From Halomonas sp. McH1-25 (GTDB lineage: Bacteria; Pseudomonadota; Gammaproteobacteria; Pseudomonadales; Halomonadaceae), in assembly GCF_022348165.1 (NCBI RefSeq), contig NZ_JAKRFI010000003.1, positions 310,001 to 374,000 on the forward strand: a stretch of 64,000 nucleotides of DNA. The letters run 5' to 3'. The first letter of the stretch is position 1; every line of letters begins with the position of its first letter. Positions 1 through 8,752 of this stretch are shown here, piece after piece. The position numbers and the translations under genes were made by a program. The notes beneath the pieces are model-generated. The model was not told the origin of the DNA, ran no database searches, and saw only the letters and a program-made list of their open reading frames with translations.

Positions 1-51
1 GCCCTGATCCGCGAACTCTACCGCCTGCAGAAGCCCAAGCACCGACGCTAA
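1..51 (+). CDS. C-terminal end of an unidentified protein (partial)
   Basis: The first 51 bases read in frame 1 as a 16-residue basic tail, ending with LQKPKHRR and a TAA stop. The gene begins outside the window. It runs toward the minus-strand lyase gene, whose stop lies only about 28 bases away. The tail is too short to assign a family, and a chance open frame at the edge cannot be excluded. Confidence 0.35.
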   Translation, partial: ALIRELYRLQKPKHRR

Positions 52-78
52 CGGTCATGCCTTGCCTTCCAGCCTCCC

Positions 79-1284
79 TCAGGGTCGCTGGCCGGGTGGA
101 AACAGCAACAGATTGATATCTTCCGGTGACTGGCGTGCCAGTAGCGAAGCCACACGGTCAAGCCGAGGGTCATCATAGGCACGAGCCGCCGCGAGCATGT
201 TGGCCAGCGCATCGCTGGCCTCGAATTCATGCAGCTCCTTGAATGACCACGTGTCCTTGCCCTTGCTGGCGTGGTCGGCAACGAACTCGAAGCCCTCCCT
301 GAGCGAGCGCCCTTTGGCGCCATGTCCCCAGATATCCTCTCCCAGCTTTTCACCGTACCGAGCCAGCAGCTGGTAGGCTTCGAGATTGAAATTGGTGTAA
401 TGCCAGGGGCGCGTACGTTCGAGCTCTTCTTTCTGCTTGCCTTGGCCATCGAAGTGCTCGGCGATCCGCTCTCGCGTGACCTGCAACTGCCGACGCGCGA
501 TGCCATCCTCGCCGGTAAACAGCGCAAACGCCACCACCTGGGCGTCATACCAGGTGCCATGATTGTTGTCCGCCTTGCCCTCTTCGACGCCATTCTCGCT
601 GGTCAGCAGCCAAGTCAGGAACTCGCGATACCAGTCCTGGATTCGGGCAGATTCCGAGGCAGTCAGCACATCTGCCGGACGAATCAGCTCGATAGCATCC
701 GCAACGCGGATCAACATACGACTATCGATGATGCCGATGTCGCGCCCATCCACCCGACCGGGGATGGCCTGGGCATAGCGCATGTTCGGGTTCATTCGGG
801 TGTCGGGGTCGACGAACCAGTTGACCACCTGCCGCGCAGCCTTCTCGGCGTAGGCACGTTGGCCGGTGTAGTAATATGCCAGGCCCAATGCATGAACGTC
901 CTTGGCAAAGTCGATCATGCGTTGCTTGTCGGTCGCGTCGCTCTTGGTAGCCTCGTTGTACTCCCCATCGCGGCGGACATAGGGCAGACCGTCCTCGGTG
1001 TCGGGATTGGGCCACCAATAGGGCGCGAAACTGAAATAGTCGTGCCGATCGCCGCTGGCCGGTAGCTGGGTCTTGTCGACGACCGAGTACAAGGGCGCTC
1101 GCAACGCTTCGTCGGCTTCCTCGACCAGTGCCCGATAGGCCGGCATGATCTCGGGCCGCTGACGCTCGACCGCGTCGCGTCCGGCTGCCAGGGAGTCGGG
1201 CGAGTAGGTCAGCCACCCGGAGTCGGACGCCCATGCCGGGACGCAGAGATAGGCGAGCAGGACTGCAGTGAAACGTGTGCGCAT
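79..1284 (-). CDS. Exported alginate-lyase-family protein (PF05426-like polyuronate lyase)
   Basis: The protein has 401 residues, counted from the ATG at 1284 behind an AGGAAAGGAG ribosome binding site; a longer frame upstream lacks one. The first 20 or so residues (MRTRFTAVLLAYLCVPAWAS) are a signal peptide, so it acts in the periplasm or outside. Family signs are a FAPYWWPNPDTEDGLPY block, an NNH motif (DNNHGTWYD) and a later R..WHY block, matching the Asn-His/Arg/Tyr catalytic layout of PF05426 lyases. The DYFSFAPYWWP type resembles family PL38, which to my knowledge includes alginate and glucuronan lyases. It lies about 7.5 kb from the polyuronate cluster and may act on the same polymer. 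The exact substrate is unknown. Confidence 0.75.
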   Translation of the reverse strand: MRTRFTAVLLAYLCVPAWASDSGWLTYSPDSLAAGRDAVERQRPEIMPAYRALVEEADEALRAPLYSVVDKTQLPASGDRHDYFSFAPYWWPNPDTEDGLPYVRRDGEYNEATKSDATDKQRMIDFAKDVHALGLAYYYTGQRAYAEKAARQVVNWFVDPDTRMNPNMRYAQAIPGRVDGRDIGIIDSRMLIRVADAIELIRPADVLTASESARIQDWYREFLTWLLTSENGVEEGKADNNHGTWYDAQVVAFALFTGEDGIARRQLQVTRERIAEHFDGQGKQKEELERTRPWHYTNFNLEAYQLLARYGEKLGEDIWGHGAKGRSLREGFEFVADHASKGKDTWSFKELHEFEASDALANMLAAARAYDDPRLDRVASLLARQSPEDINLLLFPPGQRP

Positions 1285-1376
1285 TACGGACTCCTTTCCT
1301 GGCGCTTGCGGCAGGGCATTCGACCTCATGCCGGCCGTGTACTGGTAGGCTCACGTTTTCTGAACGCAATGCCTGA

Positions 1377-2054
1377 TTATCGTTCCGCCGGTGCGATGTG
1401 CAGAGGCTCCCGTGGGCCAAGGAAGTATGGCTCGCGCCTCCAGAGATACAGATCTCCCAGCGTTGCCACCCGCGCCAGCCACTCCCTGACATGCAATTGC
1501 CAGACACCGCTAACGGCGGGCGTCGGTGCCGCACACCCTTTCGCCTCGATGTCCAGGGCATCGGCAATGAATAGCGCACGCGGCAAATGCCAGTCCTGGG
1601 TGATGAGCAACGCGTTCGAGACACCGAATATCTCCCGCGCCCGGACTAGCGTATCGAAGGTACTGAAACCGGCATAATCGAGCGTCATATCGATGTCGCG
1701 CACGTTGTTGGCGCGCAAGTCCCGCCACATGGTCACGGGCTCGTTATAGAAACGCGTGCGGTTATCGCCGGAGAGCAAAAGATGCTGGACCCGTTGGGTC
1801 CGAAGTAATTGAGACGCAGCACTCAGACGCGCCGAGTACAGCGGGTTACGACCACCGCCTCGGGCCCAATAGGAGGTACCGAAGACGACACCCACAGGCT
1901 CGGCGACGCAGAGCAGCAAGTCGCTCTCGATGCGATCCTGAGTTTTTGCCAGAATCCATGCATTGGCCGCCACGACGACGCTGGTGGCGAGCAGTAGAAG
2001 CATGCTCAGGAGTACGATCAGTCTTTTAGCAAAAAAAATCACGGCCGGCCGCAT
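1377..2054 (-). CDS. SanA/YdcF-type DUF218 membrane protein
   Basis: A 225-residue protein with one N-terminal membrane segment (about residues 9-33), followed by a DUF218 domain. Diagnostic pieces are VVFGTSYWARGG, LLLSGDN, YNEPVTMWRDL and DYAGFSTFDTLVRAREIFG, typical of the SanA branch linked to envelope barrier function in enterobacteria. The domain would face the periplasm. The gene lies between sufT and the lyase gene on the same strand, with gaps of about 130 and 90 bases, so operon membership is uncertain. Its biochemical role is not established for the family. Confidence 0.8.
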   Translation of the reverse strand: MRPAVIFFAKRLIVLLSMLLLLATSVVVAANAWILAKTQDRIESDLLLCVAEPVGVVFGTSYWARGGGRNPLYSARLSAASQLLRTQRVQHLLLSGDNRTRFYNEPVTMWRDLRANNVRDIDMTLDYAGFSTFDTLVRAREIFGVSNALLITQDWHLPRALFIADALDIEAKGCAAPTPAVSGVWQLHVREWLARVATLGDLYLWRREPYFLGPREPLHIAPAER

Positions 2055-2187
2055 CGCAACATTCGCTCCTGCATGCGGCTCGTATCGATGAGGAGCCGGG
2101 AATGTCTGGGATTAGTGTTTCGTGCCAGCAGGCAAATCGCCAAGAGGCCATGATACAGAAAGGCCGGAATGGCGGACACTGCCCTAC

Positions 2188-2751
2188 CTAGAACATGCCC
2201 AGTTCCAGGCGCGCTTCCTCAGTCATCATTTCGCGACTCCACGGCGGGTCGAACACCGTCTCGACGTGAACCTTGGCAATTTGTGGCGCGCCCAGTATCT
2301 TGCGCCGTGCATCTTCTGCAATGACATCGCCCATGCCGCACCCCGGCGCCGTCAACGTCATGCGAATGGTGACGATACGTTCCCCGGAGAGCAGGCGCTC
2401 GATACGGCAGCCGTAAACCAAACCCAGGTCGACGATATTGACCGGAATCTCAGGGTCGAAGCAGGTCCGCAACTGGTCCCAGACAAACTGCTCGATTTCT
2501 TCTTCGCTGGCCTCCTCGTGCAGCGTCGGTCGTGGCAAAGACTCGAGCCCAAGGGCATCCAGGTCACTGCCTTCGATCAGGAACAGGCGGCCTTCGAACG
2601 CCACACTGACCGTACTGCCCTTGGCCTGCATGATCGAAACGACGCTATCTTCCGTCAACGTCACGCTTTTGCCGAAAGGAATCGAAATGGCATCGACATC
2701 TCGCTGAAGGGGCATTTCCTGCCCCTTGTAAAGCCCATCAAGTTGCTGCAT
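2188..2751 (-). CDS. sufT: Fe-S cluster assembly protein SufT
   Basis: A 187-residue protein whose C-terminal half is a DUF59/MIP18-type domain (about residues 85-175) with DPEIPVNIVDLGLVYG and a TAPGCGMGD block. This matches the SufT group, which helps Fe-S cluster maturation. The N-terminal extension (VTLTEDSVVSIMQAKG) is also typical of SufT. It is the last gene of the suf operon, about 30 bases after sufS. SufT is usually an accessory maturation factor rather than part of the core scaffold. Confidence 0.9.
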   Translation of the reverse strand: MQQLDGLYKGQEMPLQRDVDAISIPFGKSVTLTEDSVVSIMQAKGSTVSVAFEGRLFLIEGSDLDALGLESLPRPTLHEEASEEEIEQFVWDQLRTCFDPEIPVNIVDLGLVYGCRIERLLSGERIVTIRMTLTAPGCGMGDVIAEDARRKILGAPQIAKVHVETVFDPPWSREMMTEEARLELGMF

Positions 2752-2780
2752 TGGTATCCTTTGCCTCGTCTTGCCGGCAC

Positions 2781-4022
2781 TTATCGGACCATCGTCACGA
2801 CACGCTGTAATGCCTCGACGAAAGTATCGATTTCTTCTCGCGTATTGTAGGCGGCGAACGATGCCCGGCAGGTCGCATCGACACCAAAATGATGCAGTAG
2901 CGGCTGAGCACAGTGATTGCCCGTACGAATCGCCACGCCGAGCTGATCGATCAGCAGACCGACGTCCTGGGCATGTGCGCCCTCGACCACAAAGGAAATG
3001 ACGCCGGCCTTACGGGGTGCCGTTCCCAGAATACGTAGCCCCTCGACCTCTGCCAGACGCTCATTGGCATGCGCCAGCAACTGCTGCTCCCAGGCGCCGA
3101 TACGCGCAATGCCGATATCCGTCACCCACTCCAGAGCGCGGCCCATGGCGATGACGTTGGCGATCGGCGGCGTGCCGGCCTCGAACTTGTGAGGAATATC
3201 GGCATAGGTCGTACCGGCATCGAAAGACACCGTCTTGATCATTTCGCCGCCGCCCTGCCAGGGTGGCATGGCCTCGAGCAATGCCGCCTTGCCATAGAGA
3301 GCACCGACCCCGGTGGGTCCATAGACCTTATGACCCGAGAAGGCGTAGAAGTCGGCGTCGATAGCCTGTACGTCGACCGGCTCGTGAGGGATGGCCTGTG
3401 CGCCGTCGACCAGAATCAGCGCCCCGTGTTCGTGCGCAATGGCGGCCATTTCCTTGACGGGATTGATGGTGCCGAACGCGTTGGAGATATGATTGACGGC
3501 TACCAGACGAGTTCGCTCATTGAACAGACCGCGATAAGCCGCCATGTCCAGTGCACCACGCTCGTCGACCGGGATCATGCGAATGCGGAAGCCGAGCTGT
3601 TCGGCCAACAGCTGCCAAGGCACGATGTTGGAGTGATGCTCGAGTTGCGACACCAGAATCTCGTCATCGGGCTTGAGGTTACATCGCCCCCAACTGTTGG
3701 CTACCAGATTGATGGCCTCGGTCGTGCCCCGTGTAAAGACGATCTCGCGCCGATCCGCCGCCCCGGTGAAGTTGCGCACGATTTCGCGCGCCTGCTCGAA
3801 GGCCGCTGTCGCCTCGTCCGCCAGGGTATGCAACCCGCGATGAATGTTGGCGTTATAGTGCCGGTAATAATGATCCAGCGTCTCGATGACCTGCCGTGGC
3901 GTCTGGCTCGTCGCCGCGTTATCGAGATAGACGAGCGGCTTGCCATGCACTTGGCGGGCCAGGATCGGAAAATCCCGGCGCACCTGTTCGACATCTAGAG
4001 AAAGATCGGCCAACACGGTCAT
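2781..4022 (-). CDS. sufS: Cysteine desulfurase SufS
   Basis: A 413-residue PLP enzyme that removes sulfur from L-cysteine for Fe-S cluster assembly in the cytoplasm. The PLP lysine is K232 in AFSGHKVYGPTG. The persulfide cysteine is C371 in RTGNHCAQP, the short-loop form of group II (SufS-type) desulfurases. Length is normal for the family. The ATG follows the sufD stop by three bases, so the two are translationally linked. No sufE is seen in the window, so the sulfur acceptor partner must be encoded elsewhere or replaced. Confidence 0.95.
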   Translation of the reverse strand: MTVLADLSLDVEQVRRDFPILARQVHGKPLVYLDNAATSQTPRQVIETLDHYYRHYNANIHRGLHTLADEATAAFEQAREIVRNFTGAADRREIVFTRGTTEAINLVANSWGRCNLKPDDEILVSQLEHHSNIVPWQLLAEQLGFRIRMIPVDERGALDMAAYRGLFNERTRLVAVNHISNAFGTINPVKEMAAIAHEHGALILVDGAQAIPHEPVDVQAIDADFYAFSGHKVYGPTGVGALYGKAALLEAMPPWQGGGEMIKTVSFDAGTTYADIPHKFEAGTPPIANVIAMGRALEWVTDIGIARIGAWEQQLLAHANERLAEVEGLRILGTAPRKAGVISFVVEGAHAQDVGLLIDQLGVAIRTGNHCAQPLLHHFGVDATCRASFAAYNTREEIDTFVEALQRVVTMVR

Positions 4023-4025
4023 GGT

Positions 4026-5402
4026 TCACGCCTCCCCGAGGCCGGGATCATGCACCTCGTTGAGTGACGCATCGACCAGCTCGGCGAGATTGAAGCGCTC
4101 CGGCAACTTGCCGGCCACGGTCCGTTCGACCCGCTCGGCAATCGCATCCACGCTCACTTGCTCCATGACCTCGCCAGCAAACGCCAGCGTCAGCAGGCCA
4201 CGCGCCGTCTGTTCATCGATACCCCGCGTACGCAGGGCAAAGACTGCATCCTCGTCGAGCTGACCGGTAGTGGTGCCATGCGAGCATTTGACGTCGTCGG
4301 CATAGATTTCCAGTTCTGGCTTGGCATCGATCTCGGCACGGTCGGACAGCAACAAGTTGGCGTTGCTCTGATACGCCTCGATCTTCTGACTGTCTCGCTT
4401 GACGATGACCTTGCCATTGAACACGCCACGCGCCCGGTCGCCCAGAATGCCCTTGTAGTTCTCGTTGGAGAACGTCAGCGGTGCGTTATGGTTGACCAGG
4501 GTGTGGTTATCCACATGCTGACGACCCTGCGCGAAGAACAGCCCCAGATAACTGGCCTCGGCCCCCTGGGCATTCAGATCCGCCACCAGGTCGTTACGCA
4601 CCAGGGCGCCGCCCAAGTTGATATTGAACGAAGTGAAGCGGCTATCGCGTCCCTGATCCACATGCAGGCTGGCAATGTGGAAGTCGCCCAACGGGGCTTC
4701 CTGCAGCTTGTAATGGTTGACGATGGCACCGCGATCGAGCAGGACCTCACCGACCACATTGGTGAAATTGGCAGCGTCTGCTTCACCCACGTAGTGTTCC
4801 ACCACCGTGGCCTGGCTGCGCGCGCCCGCTTCGATGAGCACTCGCGGATGGCTCATGACCGCTGCGTCATTGGCACGTGACAGGAACTGCAGGATGATCG
4901 GCAGCTCGACGACGGTGCCCGGCGCCAAACGGATTACGGCCCCTTCTTCGGTAAAGGCGGTATTCAACGCCGCAAACGGTGAAAATTCCACGCCGCTCAG
5001 ACGGCCCAGCGCGCCCCCCACGGCTTCGTGGTTATCGGCCAAGGCCTGCGACAATGGCTCGACGGTGGCTCCGGACGGAAGCGCCGACAGGTCGGAAAGC
5101 TCGGCGGAGAACAAACCGTCGACGAAGGTCAGGCGAATGGCCTCGATCGGCAGGGTCAAGGTAGCCGCTGCCGCCTTGGAGAACGCGGCATCGCGAGCGA
5201 GAGCGAAATCGCCCTCGCCGATACGCCTGACGTCAGTGTATTTCCAGGCTTCGTCACGGCGAGTGGGAAAACCCAGCGCTTCAAAGCGTGCCGCAGCGGC
5301 TTGGCGACGCGCTGCAATCCACGTCGGTTCCGGCAACGATGCCGCCTGACGCTCGCTGATGCGCTCCTCGAGACGGTCCAAAAAGGCTTGGGCTGAACTC
5401 AT
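4026..5402 (-). CDS. sufD: Fe-S cluster scaffold complex protein SufD
   Basis: A 458-residue SufB/SufD-family protein, partner of SufB and SufC in the SufBC2D scaffold. The family core shows as HVDNHTLVNHNAP, FNGKVIVKRDSQKIEAYQ and DVKCSHGTTTGQLD, the last being the conserved C-terminal block. The start was set at ATG 5402, which overlaps the sufC stop (ATGA) behind a GGAGGA site; a start eight codons earlier lacks this. It sits between sufC and sufS in the usual B-C-D-S order. Confidence 0.95.
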   Translation of the reverse strand: MSSAQAFLDRLEERISERQAASLPEPTWIAARRQAAAARFEALGFPTRRDEAWKYTDVRRIGEGDFALARDAAFSKAAAATLTLPIEAIRLTFVDGLFSAELSDLSALPSGATVEPLSQALADNHEAVGGALGRLSGVEFSPFAALNTAFTEEGAVIRLAPGTVVELPIILQFLSRANDAAVMSHPRVLIEAGARSQATVVEHYVGEADAANFTNVVGEVLLDRGAIVNHYKLQEAPLGDFHIASLHVDQGRDSRFTSFNINLGGALVRNDLVADLNAQGAEASYLGLFFAQGRQHVDNHTLVNHNAPLTFSNENYKGILGDRARGVFNGKVIVKRDSQKIEAYQSNANLLLSDRAEIDAKPELEIYADDVKCSHGTTTGQLDEDAVFALRTRGIDEQTARGLLTLAFAGEVMEQVSVDAIAERVERTVAGKLPERFNLAELVDASLNEVHDPGLGEA

Positions 5403-6151
5403 GCTGCAGATTCCTCCGTTACCCATTCGTAGCCGCGCGACTCCAGTTCCTGAGCCAGATGCTTGTCGCCGGACTTGACGATGCGACCGTCGACCAGCAC
5501 ATGGACATAATCGGGCTCGATGTATTCGAGCAGACGCTGATAGTGCGTCACCATGAGAATGGCGCGTTCGGCGTCGCGTAGGGAATTGACGCCCTCCGCA
5601 ACGACTTTCATGGCATCGATATCGAGACCGGAGTCGATCTCGTCGAGCATGGCCAGCTTCGGCTGCAGCACCAGCATCTGCAGGATCTCGTTACGCTTCT
5701 TCTCGCCGCCCGAAAAACCTTCGTTGACGGCACGCTGCAGGAAGCTGGGATCCATCTTCATGAAGGCCATTTTTTCCCTGACCAGCTTCATGAATTCCGG
5801 CGCCGGCATCTCGCCCTCGCCACGCGCTTCACGCTGAGCGTTGAGGGCGGCCTTGAGCAGGTAGACGTTCTTGACCCCTGGAATCTCGACCGGGTATTGG
5901 AAACCGAGCAACAGCCCGGCCTGGGCGCGCTCCTCGATTTCCATTTCCAATACGTCCTGCCCCTCGAAAGTGATCGATCCGGAAGTCACTTCATAACCTT
6001 CGTTACCGGCAATGACCGCCGACAAGGTCGATTTGCCCGCCCCGTTGGGCCCCATGATGGCATGCACCTCACCGGGATTGACGGTCAGATTGAGTCCCTT
6101 GAGGATTTCCTTGCCTTCCACCGTGACGTGCAGATCTTTGACTTCGAGCAT
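5399..6151 (-). CDS. sufC: SUF system ABC-type ATPase SufC
   Basis: A 250-residue soluble ABC ATPase. Walker A is GPNGAGKS at about residues 34-41, the signature is FSGGEKKRNEI and Walker B is LAMLDEIDSGLD. It drives conformational change of the SufBC2D scaffold during Fe-S cluster assembly. It overlaps sufD by four bases. Upstream, 197 bases separate it from sufB, and that gap holds a dispersed repeat copy, which is unusual inside a suf operon. Confidence 0.96.
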   Translation of the reverse strand: MLEVKDLHVTVEGKEILKGLNLTVNPGEVHAIMGPNGAGKSTLSAVIAGNEGYEVTSGSITFEGQDVLEMEIEERAQAGLLLGFQYPVEIPGVKNVYLLKAALNAQREARGEGEMPAPEFMKLVREKMAFMKMDPSFLQRAVNEGFSGGEKKRNEILQMLVLQPKLAMLDEIDSGLDIDAMKVVAEGVNSLRDAERAILMVTHYQRLLEYIEPDYVHVLVDGRIVKSGDKHLAQELESRGYEWVTEESAA

Positions 6152-6252
6152 GTTGTTGCCACCTTTGAATTCTGGTTTCGTGAGGCCGACAGCGCGTCCT
6201 CTCTAAAACTTTTTTCGCGCCTACCTGGCGCGCGTCATGAGCGAAGGTCAAT

Positions 6253-6340
6253 CAAGGCGGAAGACTGACGAGACAGCGCAGTTGACTGCTGCTCAATGAG
6301 CATGCCGAGTCAGGCTTCCAACACAGAGTGACCGAGCGCA
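6253..6340 (+). repeat. Dispersed intergenic repeat, copy A (sufB-sufC gap)
   Basis: The core runs from CAAGGCGG to CGAGCGCA. It contains a small inverted repeat, TTGA at 6282-6285 and TCAA at 6293-6296, followed by ATGAGCAT. It aligns by eye with three other intergenic copies at 40.7, 46.1 and 57.4 kb. This is the most diverged copy. It lies between two genes of the suf operon, antisense to their transcription when written as AATGAGCAT. Confidence 0.7.
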
Positions 6341-6348
6341 ATAGCGCG

Positions 6349-7791
6349 TTACCCTACAGCGCCTTCGAGCGTCACATTCAGCAAGGCCTCTGCCTCCACG
6401 GCGAACTCCATCGGCAGTTCCTGGAAGACGTCCTTGCAGAAGCCGTTGACGATCATGTTTACCGCGTCTTCCTCGGAGATCCCGCGCTGACGGCAGTAGA
6501 ACAATTGGTCCTCACCGATCTTGGATGTCGTCGCCTCGTGCTCGACGGTAGCGCTGCTGTTGCCGATCTCCTGGTACGGGAAGGTGTGGGCCCCGCAACG
6601 GTCGCCGATCAGCAGCGAGTCGCACTGGGTGAAATTGCGCGCGCCCTTGGCCCGCGGCCCGATCTTGACCAACCCGCGATACGCCTGATCGCTGTTGCCG
6701 GCGGCGATGCCCTTGGAAACGATGGTCGACTTGGTACCTTCGCCGATGTGGATCATCTTGGTTCCGGTATCGGCCTGCTGGCGACCGTTGGTCACGGCGA
6801 CGGAGTAGAATTCGCCAACGCTGTCCTTGCCGCGCAGGACGCAGGACGGATATTTCCAGGTAATGGCTGAGCCGGTCTCGACTTGGGTCCAGGACACCTT
6901 GGAGCGATCGCCACGGCAGTCGGCACGTTTGGTGACGAAGTTATAGATGCCGCCACGCCCCTGCTCGTCGCCGGGATACCAGTTCTGCACGGTAGAATAC
7001 TTGATATAGGCATCTTCCAGTGCCACCAGCTCGACCACGGCGGCATGCAGCTGGTTCTCGTCGCGCATGGGCGCCGTACAGCCTTCCAGATAGGAAACCT
7101 GAGCCTGTTTGTCGCAGATGATCAAGGTGCGCTCGAACTGGCCCGTGTTGGCGGCATTGATGCGGAAGTAGGTCGACAGCTCCATCGGGCAGGTCACGCC
7201 TTCCGGCACATAGACGAACGAGCCGTCGGTGAAGACTGCCGAATTGAGTGCGGCAAAATAATTGTCCGCCTTTGGCACCACCGTACCCAAGTACTGCTTG
7301 ATCAGTTCCGGATAGTCGCGGATGGCCTCGGAGATCGAGCAGAAGATGACGCCAGCCTCACCCAGCTTCTCCTTGAAAGTCGTGGTTACCGATACCGAGT
7401 CGAATACCGCATCGACGGCAACCCCGGCCAGTGCGGCGCGCTCATGTAGGGGGATGCCCAGCTTCTCGTAGGTTTCGAGCAGCTTCGGGTCGACTTCATC
7501 GAGACTCTGCGGCCGATCTTCAGGCTTTTTCGGCGCACTGAAATAGGAGATCGCCTGATAATCGATCGGGGGGTAATTGAGATGCGCCCAGGAAGGCTCT
7601 TTCATCTTCAGCCACTGGTGATAGGCATCGAGACGCCACTCGAGCATCCACTCCGGCTCGCCTTTCTTCTGGGAGATGAAGGCGATCACGCTCTCGTCCA
7701 GGCCGGGCGGTACGGTCTCGCTTTCGATGTCGGTCACGAACCCTTGGGTATATTCGCGACGGACGAGCTGTTCCATTTCCTCGGTAGCCAT
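6349..7791 (-). CDS. sufB: Fe-S cluster scaffold protein SufB
   Basis: A 480-residue protein, close to the usual SufB length. The ATG at 7791 follows a GGAGGAAGAGACC leader, so the upstream in-frame ATG was rejected. Family blocks include [38 protein letters not shown] and [17 protein letters not shown]. SufB binds the nascent [4Fe-4S] cluster with SufC and SufD. It is the first structural gene after the Rrf2 regulator, with a 57-base gap. Confidence 0.96.
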   Translation of the reverse strand: MATEEMEQLVRREYTQGFVTDIESETVPPGLDESVIAFISQKKGEPEWMLEWRLDAYHQWLKMKEPSWAHLNYPPIDYQAISYFSAPKKPEDRPQSLDEVDPKLLETYEKLGIPLHERAALAGVAVDAVFDSVSVTTTFKEKLGEAGVIFCSISEAIRDYPELIKQYLGTVVPKADNYFAALNSAVFTDGSFVYVPEGVTCPMELSTYFRINAANTGQFERTLIICDKQAQVSYLEGCTAPMRDENQLHAAVVELVALEDAYIKYSTVQNWYPGDEQGRGGIYNFVTKRADCRGDRSKVSWTQVETGSAITWKYPSCVLRGKDSVGEFYSVAVTNGRQQADTGTKMIHIGEGTKSTIVSKGIAAGNSDQAYRGLVKIGPRAKGARNFTQCDSLLIGDRCGAHTFPYQEIGNSSATVEHEATTSKIGEDQLFYCRQRGISEEDAVNMIVNGFCKDVFQELPMEFAVEAEALLNVTLEGAVG

Positions 7792-7848
7792 GGTCTCTTC
7801 CTCCGGGCCGTATGTCGAAGGCCCTTTAATCAAGCTGAATGACGGCGC

Positions 7849-8316
7849 TCACCCCTCGGCCGAAGCGGCCAGAGAAACGCTCTGTATAGGTAATTGCACA
7901 GGCAACTTGATCGGCGCTGTCTGTGCCAGGTGCGCCAAGGTGACACTATCGAGCAGCGTACGAATCGCCAGAGAGACGCGCTGCCAGTTGTCGGACACGC
8001 CGCAACTACTCACCAAATCGCACCCGCCTCCCGCATGACTGCAGTCGGTCATGGCCACGGGGCCTTCGATGGCAGCGATGATGTCGCTCGCCGTAATCTG
8101 GCTCGCCGGACGAGCCAGGCGATACCCGCCCTGTACGCCTCGATGGGACACTAACAACCCTGCCCGCACGAGCATCTTCAACGTCTTGCTGACCGTGGGA
8201 TGGGGCAGGTTAACGGCTTCCGCCAACTCGGCCGCGGCGTACGATTGCTCCGGATGCCTGGCAATCTTCGCCATCACCACTGCGGCATAATCAGTTAGCT
8301 TGGACAGCTTCAACAT
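7849..8316 (-). CDS. Rrf2-family SUF system transcriptional regulator
   Basis: A 155-residue Rrf2/IscR-family protein. The N-terminal winged helix (KLTDYAAVVMAKIA, HPTVSKTLKMLVRAGLL, GVQGGYRLARP) binds DNA. Three cysteines in CSHAGGGCDLVSSC (about residues 92-105) are placed like the Fe-S ligands of IscR. This matches the SUF-associated regulators of gammaproteobacteria. It heads the suf operon, and a perfect 9-bp-arm palindrome covers its own promoter. Autoregulation in response to cluster status is therefore likely. Confidence 0.9.
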   Translation of the reverse strand: MLKLSKLTDYAAVVMAKIARHPEQSYAAAELAEAVNLPHPTVSKTLKMLVRAGLLVSHRGVQGGYRLARPASQITASDIIAAIEGPVAMTDCSHAGGGCDLVSSCGVSDNWQRVSLAIRTLLDSVTLAHLAQTAPIKLPVQLPIQSVSLAASAEG

Positions 8317-8339
8317 GCCTGTACTCCAGCCAACGAACG

Positions 8340-8364
8340 AATGAGGACCATTTTAGTCCTCATT
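8340..8364 (-). promoter_or_regulatory. IscR type-1-like operator over the suf promoter
   Basis: The arms AATGAGGAC and GTCCTCATT are perfectly complementary with a 7-base centre, giving the GAC-N7-GTC core of IscR type 1 sites. A candidate minus-strand promoter overlaps it: -35 TTCACA at 8378-8373, a 17-base spacer, and -10 TAAAAT at 8355-8350. Binding at the palindrome would block that -10. The regulator start codon is 24 bases downstream. Confidence 0.75.
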
Positions 8365-8459
8365 AAAAACATTGTGAAGAGACATCACTGATTGGAGTTT
8401 TCTAGCCGGCGCATAGGCAATAACGATCGCCGCTAATGCAGCGAAGCCCTCCTGTTACA

Positions 8460-8476
8460 CTGCTGCATCGCAGCAG
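8460..8476. promoter_or_regulatory. Palindrome in the suf/ugd intergenic region
   Basis: The 436-base region 8317-8752 holds no open frame I can support. Besides the suf operator it contains this perfect inverted repeat, CTGCTGC-ATC-GCAGCAG. It has no T-tract, so it is more likely a protein binding site than a terminator. A second weak inverted repeat (TTCAAAG at 8570-8576 and CTTTGAA at 8604-8610) follows. Confidence 0.35.
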
Positions 8477-8536
8477 AAAAACAATGTCGCCAAAAAGAGA
8501 CACTCAAGTTACTGATGAGTCGGCTAAATAAGACGT

Positions 8537-8565
8537 TTGACGTATGGAGCCAGGGTCTCTAGGCT
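8537..8565 (+). promoter_or_regulatory. Candidate promoter of the polysaccharide cluster
   Basis: TTGACG and TAGGCT are separated by 17 bases, a plausible sigma-70 promoter about 190 bases before the dehydrogenase ATG. The -10 match is weak. I did not find a convincing AlgU (GAACTT/TCTGA) promoter. The assignment is tentative. Confidence 0.3.
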
Positions 8566-8706
8566 AAGCTTCAAAGTTATAGGCAAAAACGCGAACGTAA
8601 CCGCTTTGAAACCAGATGCAATAATCCTGTAAGATTCTATATTCCTTGAGCTTTACCTATCGAGAACGGATCACTGCATAGGTAGCTTCAGGCATAGATA
8701 GCGAAC

Positions 8707-8722
8707 ACTGTTAAAAAACAGT
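8707..8722 (+). promoter_or_regulatory. Leader hairpin before the dehydrogenase ribosome binding site
   Basis: ACTGTT and AACAGT (8707-8712 and 8717-8722) form a 6-bp stem with a 4-base A loop. It ends 18 bases before the GGAG ribosome binding site of the UDP-glucose dehydrogenase. It could affect translation or be a protein site. No T-tract follows. Confidence 0.3.
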
Positions 8723-8752
8723 TCACCTCCCCAATACCAAGGAGTGGTATTC

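Noticed and set aside
3069-3998. 309-codon plus-strand open frame opposite sufS
   Set aside because: Antisense to sufS with low-complexity composition and no recognisable motif. It is explained by codon bias of the real gene.
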